Source of the DNA: Pseudobutyrivibrio sp. OR37
Lineage (GTDB): Bacteria; Bacillota; Clostridia; Lachnospirales; Lachnospiraceae
Assembly (NCBI RefSeq): GCF_900113655.1
Contig: NZ_FOQF01000017.1
Coordinates: 1-64,000, forward strand
Reading direction: 5' to 3'
DNA: 64,000 nucleotides
Shown: in pieces, positions 62,113 through 64,000 of the stretch
Numbering within the stretch: the stretch's first letter is position 1
Layout of the letters: every line of letters starts with the position of its first letter
Translations under genes and position numbers: made by a program
The notes under the pieces: model-generated
What the model was told of the DNA's origin: nothing
The model's input: the letters and a program-made list of their open reading frames with translations, nothing else
Database searches by the model: none

Positions 62113-62343
62113 ATGAAAACAGTTCAAATTTCTCTTAACTCAATTGACAAGGTAAAGTCATTTGTTAATACAATCAGTCAGTTTGACTATGATTTTGATC
62201 TTGTTAGCGGACGTTATGTTATCGATGCTAAGTCTATCATGGGTATTTTCTCCCTTGATTTATCAAAGCCTATCGACCTTACAGTTCACGCTGAAGGAGA
62301 CGCTGAGGACGTAATGTCTACATTAAAGGATTATATCGTTTAA
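62113..62343 (+). CDS. HPr-like protein lacking the active-site histidine (Crh-like)
   Basis: This is a 76-residue HPr-fold protein. KSIMGIFSLDL (40-50) matches the regulatory-serine segment KSIMGVMSLGI of HPr, with Ser41 at the Ser46 position. The active-site segment GIHARPAT of HPr corresponds to NSIDKVKSF (9-17): the phosphorylatable His15 is replaced by Asp12 and the Arg is missing. It should not pass phosphate in the PTS but could still be phosphorylated on Ser by HPr kinase, as Crh is. Strong expression signals surround it and it is a single-gene unit. A canonical HPr is presumably elsewhere. Confidence 0.85.
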   Translation: MKTVQISLNSIDKVKSFVNTISQFDYDFDLVSGRYVIDAKSIMGIFSLDLSKPIDLTVHAEGDAEDVMSTLKDYIV

Positions 62344-62368
62344 TCCTTTTTATAAGTAGTAAATTATT

Positions 62369-62402
62369 ATGAGCTTTGCTTTAATAGCAAAGCTCATATT
62401 TT
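62369..62402. terminator. Bidirectional terminator between the HPr-like gene and thiI
   Basis: ATGAGCTTTGCT/AGCAAAGCTCAT (62369-62380 with 62386-62397) has a 5-nt loop. It is followed by ATTTTTTAT on the plus strand and is flanked by a TA-rich run on the minus strand. Confidence 0.85.
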
Positions 62403-63584
62403 TTATCGTACTTTTATAATTTCAACACTATCTATTGCGGCCTGCATAAGTTCGTCAATCTTCTCATCTAAAAGATGCTCATGCTTTTCAATAGCCTCAA
62501 GCTTAGGCTTGGTAACAGGATGCTTTGCTACGAAAATAGTACAGCAATCCTCGTATGGTAAAATTGATGTCTCGTAAGTATCAATCTTCTCAGAAATATC
62601 AACAATATCCTGCTTGTCAAATGCAATAAGTGGACGATATACAGGAAGTGAACAAACTGCATTTGTACAGTTAAGCGACTGCATTGTCTGGCTGGCAACC
62701 TGTCCAATAGACTCTCCTGTTACAAGTCCGATACAATCATTTTGTTTAGCAAAATACTCAGCCAAACGCATCATGTAACGACGCATGATAATTGTAAGCT
62801 CTTCATGTGCACACTGCTGATAAATATAAAGCTGAATATCTGTAAAGTTTACAATATGTAAATCGATTGGGCCTGAATACTTAGCCACAAGCTTTGCAAG
62901 GTCAACAACCTTTTGTTTTGCCTGCTCTGATGTATAAGGTGGTGCATGGAAATATGTAGCTGAAAGTGTAACACCACGCTTTGAAATCATATATCCTGCA
63001 ACTGGCGAATCAATACCACCTGAGAGAAGAAGCATTGCCTTACCAGCAGTACCAACAGGCATACCGTGTGGGCCTGGGATTTCTGTAGAATAAATAGCCA
63101 TGTTTTCTCTTACTTCAACGTATATAATTCTATCTGGATTATGAACATCTACACTCATCTCTGGGAATGCATCAAGAAGTCTTGCTCCTATTTCTGCAGC
63201 CACCTCCATAGATGTCATAGGATACTGCTTATTAGCACGACGTCCCATTACCTTAAAGGTAAAGTTCTTATCCTCGAATTCCTCATCAACATATTTGATA
63301 ACAGCCTCTGCAAGCTTATCAAAGCCTTCATCTGGAACTACTACTGTAGGACAGATTGCGCTGATACCAAATACATGCTGTAAAGCATCTACAGCTTCGT
63401 CATAATCATAATCGCCATCAACAGAAACGAGAATTCTTCCGCTCTGCTTCTTGACAACAAAATGTCCCTCTACACTATCAAGGGCTCTTTTAATCTGGCG
63501 AACAAGGGCGTCCTCGAACACATAACGGTTCTTACCCTTAACACCGATTTCTGAATACTTAATCAAAAATGCTTGATATGTCAT
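62403..63584 (-). CDS. thiI: tRNA 4-thiouridine synthase ThiI
   Basis: ThiI transfers sulfur to U8 of tRNA and in some bacteria to ThiS for thiamine. The 393 residues have a ferredoxin-like and THUMP region (1-165) and the PP-loop ATPase LLLSGGIDSPVAGYM (about 185-199). The E. coli rhodanese domain is absent, as is usual in Gram-positives. GGAAGG precedes the ATG. It follows a cysteine desulfurase by 11 nt, the expected sulfur donor. Confidence 0.96.
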   Translation of the reverse strand: MTYQAFLIKYSEIGVKGKNRYVFEDALVRQIKRALDSVEGHFVVKKQSGRILVSVDGDYDYDEAVDALQHVFGISAICPTVVVPDEGFDKLAEAVIKYVDEEFEDKNFTFKVMGRRANKQYPMTSMEVAAEIGARLLDAFPEMSVDVHNPDRIIYVEVRENMAIYSTEIPGPHGMPVGTAGKAMLLLSGGIDSPVAGYMISKRGVTLSATYFHAPPYTSEQAKQKVVDLAKLVAKYSGPIDLHIVNFTDIQLYIYQQCAHEELTIIMRRYMMRLAEYFAKQNDCIGLVTGESIGQVASQTMQSLNCTNAVCSLPVYRPLIAFDKQDIVDISEKIDTYETSILPYEDCCTIFVAKHPVTKPKLEAIEKHEHLLDEKIDELMQAAIDSVEIIKVR

Positions 63585-63595
63585 ATTACCTTCCT

Positions 63596-64000
63596 TTATA
63601 AAACCATCTTTGGTACTAAATCTTTTAAAGCTTCCACTGCAGCATCCACCTCTTCAAAGGTATTCTCTGGACAGAAGCTAAATCTTATTGTACGTTCTAA
63701 CAAATCCTTCTCAAGACCAATAGACTTGAGTGTCTCACTGATTGCAGGCTTGTTTGAAGAACATGCTGAACCAGCTGAAACTAAAATTCCATAATTGTCC
63801 TGAAGAGCATTTAGCATAACCTGTGCTCTTGTACGGTTTCCTTTTATGGAAACGCTGATAATCTGAGGTGCACTATCTTCTGCTGTGTGTCCATTAACCT
63901 GAACACCCTCGATACTGCTAATGCCCTCTATTAATCTAGCTTTCATAGCATACATGTGCTCACGATTGCTGTCAAGATTATCGTAAGCCTCTTTAGCTGC
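63596..64000 (-). CDS. Cysteine desulfurase, C-terminal part (cut by window edge)
   Basis: The visible 134 codons are the C-terminal part of a NifS/IscS-type PLP enzyme that removes sulfur from cysteine as a persulfide. The active-site loop SAGSACSSNKPAISETLKSIG contains the persulfide Cys, and LERTIRFSFCPENTFEEVDAAVEALK is the family ending. The frame is open to the edge. It is co-directional with thiI, forming a desulfurase-thiI pair that serves tRNA thiolation. Confidence 0.92.
   Translation of the reverse strand, partial: AAKEAYDNLDSNREHMYAMKARLIEGISSIEGVQVNGHTAEDSAPQIISVSIKGNRTRAQVMLNALQDNYGILVSAGSACSSNKPAISETLKSIGLEKDLLERTIRFSFCPENTFEEVDAAVEALKDLVPKMVL

Noticed and set aside
63596-63955. 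Truncated cysteine desulfurase starting at an internal ATG
   Set aside because: The frame continues upstream to the window edge without a stop, so it is cut by the window, not truncated.

Overview
The window looks like an ordinary stretch of chromosome from a low-GC Gram-positive bacterium of the family Lachnospiraceae, probably close to Butyrivibrio, Pseudobutyrivibrio or Roseburia. This is inferred from gene content and order: the rimP-nusA-ylxR-ylxQ-infB-rbfA-nrnA-truB-ribF operon, the secG-rnr-smpB-maf-ssrA block, a split PurO/PurH pair for the last purine steps, chemotaxis proteins, and a locus I assign to the unnamed families DUF5716/DUF5717. No plasmid, prophage or CRISPR array was seen. 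Mobile DNA is limited to a transposase tail at the left edge and an internally deleted IS3-type remnant at 50.8 kb.

Layout. 0-2.5 kb: transposase C-terminus and a divergent EF-G paralog. 2.7-5.1 kb: tyrA-aroA. 5.1-9.5 kb: ZIP metal transporter, chemoreceptor, SEC-C protein and NlpC/P60 wall hydrolase, all on the minus strand. 9.6-17.8 kb: the translation/transcription operon rimP to ribF, with a terminator-like hairpin in its leader. 17.9-20 kb: AICAR formyltransferase and PurO-type IMP cyclohydrolase, separated and preceded by unusual structured repeats. 20.3-24.5 kb: a FliD-like protein, hisF, hisH and a large acidic membrane protein. 24.6-30.6 kb: cheV, a lipoprotein, a two-component system with a small membrane protein, and an MFS permease. 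30.7-31.7 kb: a membrane-anchored EEP-type phosphoesterase. 31.7-38.6 kb: a four-gene operon with an actin/Hsp70-like ATPase, a giant helical-repeat protein, a TPR-like protein and a coiled-coil membrane protein. 38.7-43.4 kb: a CobD/HisC-like aminotransferase, GH25 lysozyme, GNAT acetyltransferase, HAD phosphatase and D,D-carboxypeptidase. 43.6-49.8 kb: a dCache-type chemoreceptor, tmRNA, maf, smpB, rnr, secG. 49.9-52.6 kb: a CmpB-type membrane protein, the IS3 remnant, an unknown secreted protein with an inverted-repeat array upstream, and yajC. 52.7-56 kb: tgt, aroC and a beta-propeller lactonase. 56-62 kb: trhP-like U32 protein, trmR, RNase J, DUF1292, ruvX, ireB, mtaB. 62.1-64 kb: an HPr-like protein without the active-site histidine, then thiI and the end of a cysteine desulfurase.

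How it fits together. Much of the window serves translation: ribosome maturation (rimP, rbfA), initiation (infB), ribosome rescue (ssrA/smpB/rnr) and tRNA modification (truB, tgt, trhP, trmR, mtaB, thiI with its sulfur donor). Aromatic amino acid, histidine and purine synthesis genes are interspersed. Sensory and envelope genes fill the middle.

Most notable signals. (1) Four intergenic hairpins (19119-19202, 20048-20131, 20154-20234, 39841-39949) share an asymmetric internal loop, while their stems differ but still pair. This looks like a conserved structured element, not a simple repeat. (2) Three inverted-repeat units of identical geometry (9-bp arms of consensus YTATCRCAA, 31-nt core) lie at 51990-52206 upstream of a secreted-protein gene. 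(3) The DUF5716/DUF5717 ATPase operon has no known role. (4) The nusA operon leader has the layout of a transcription attenuator.
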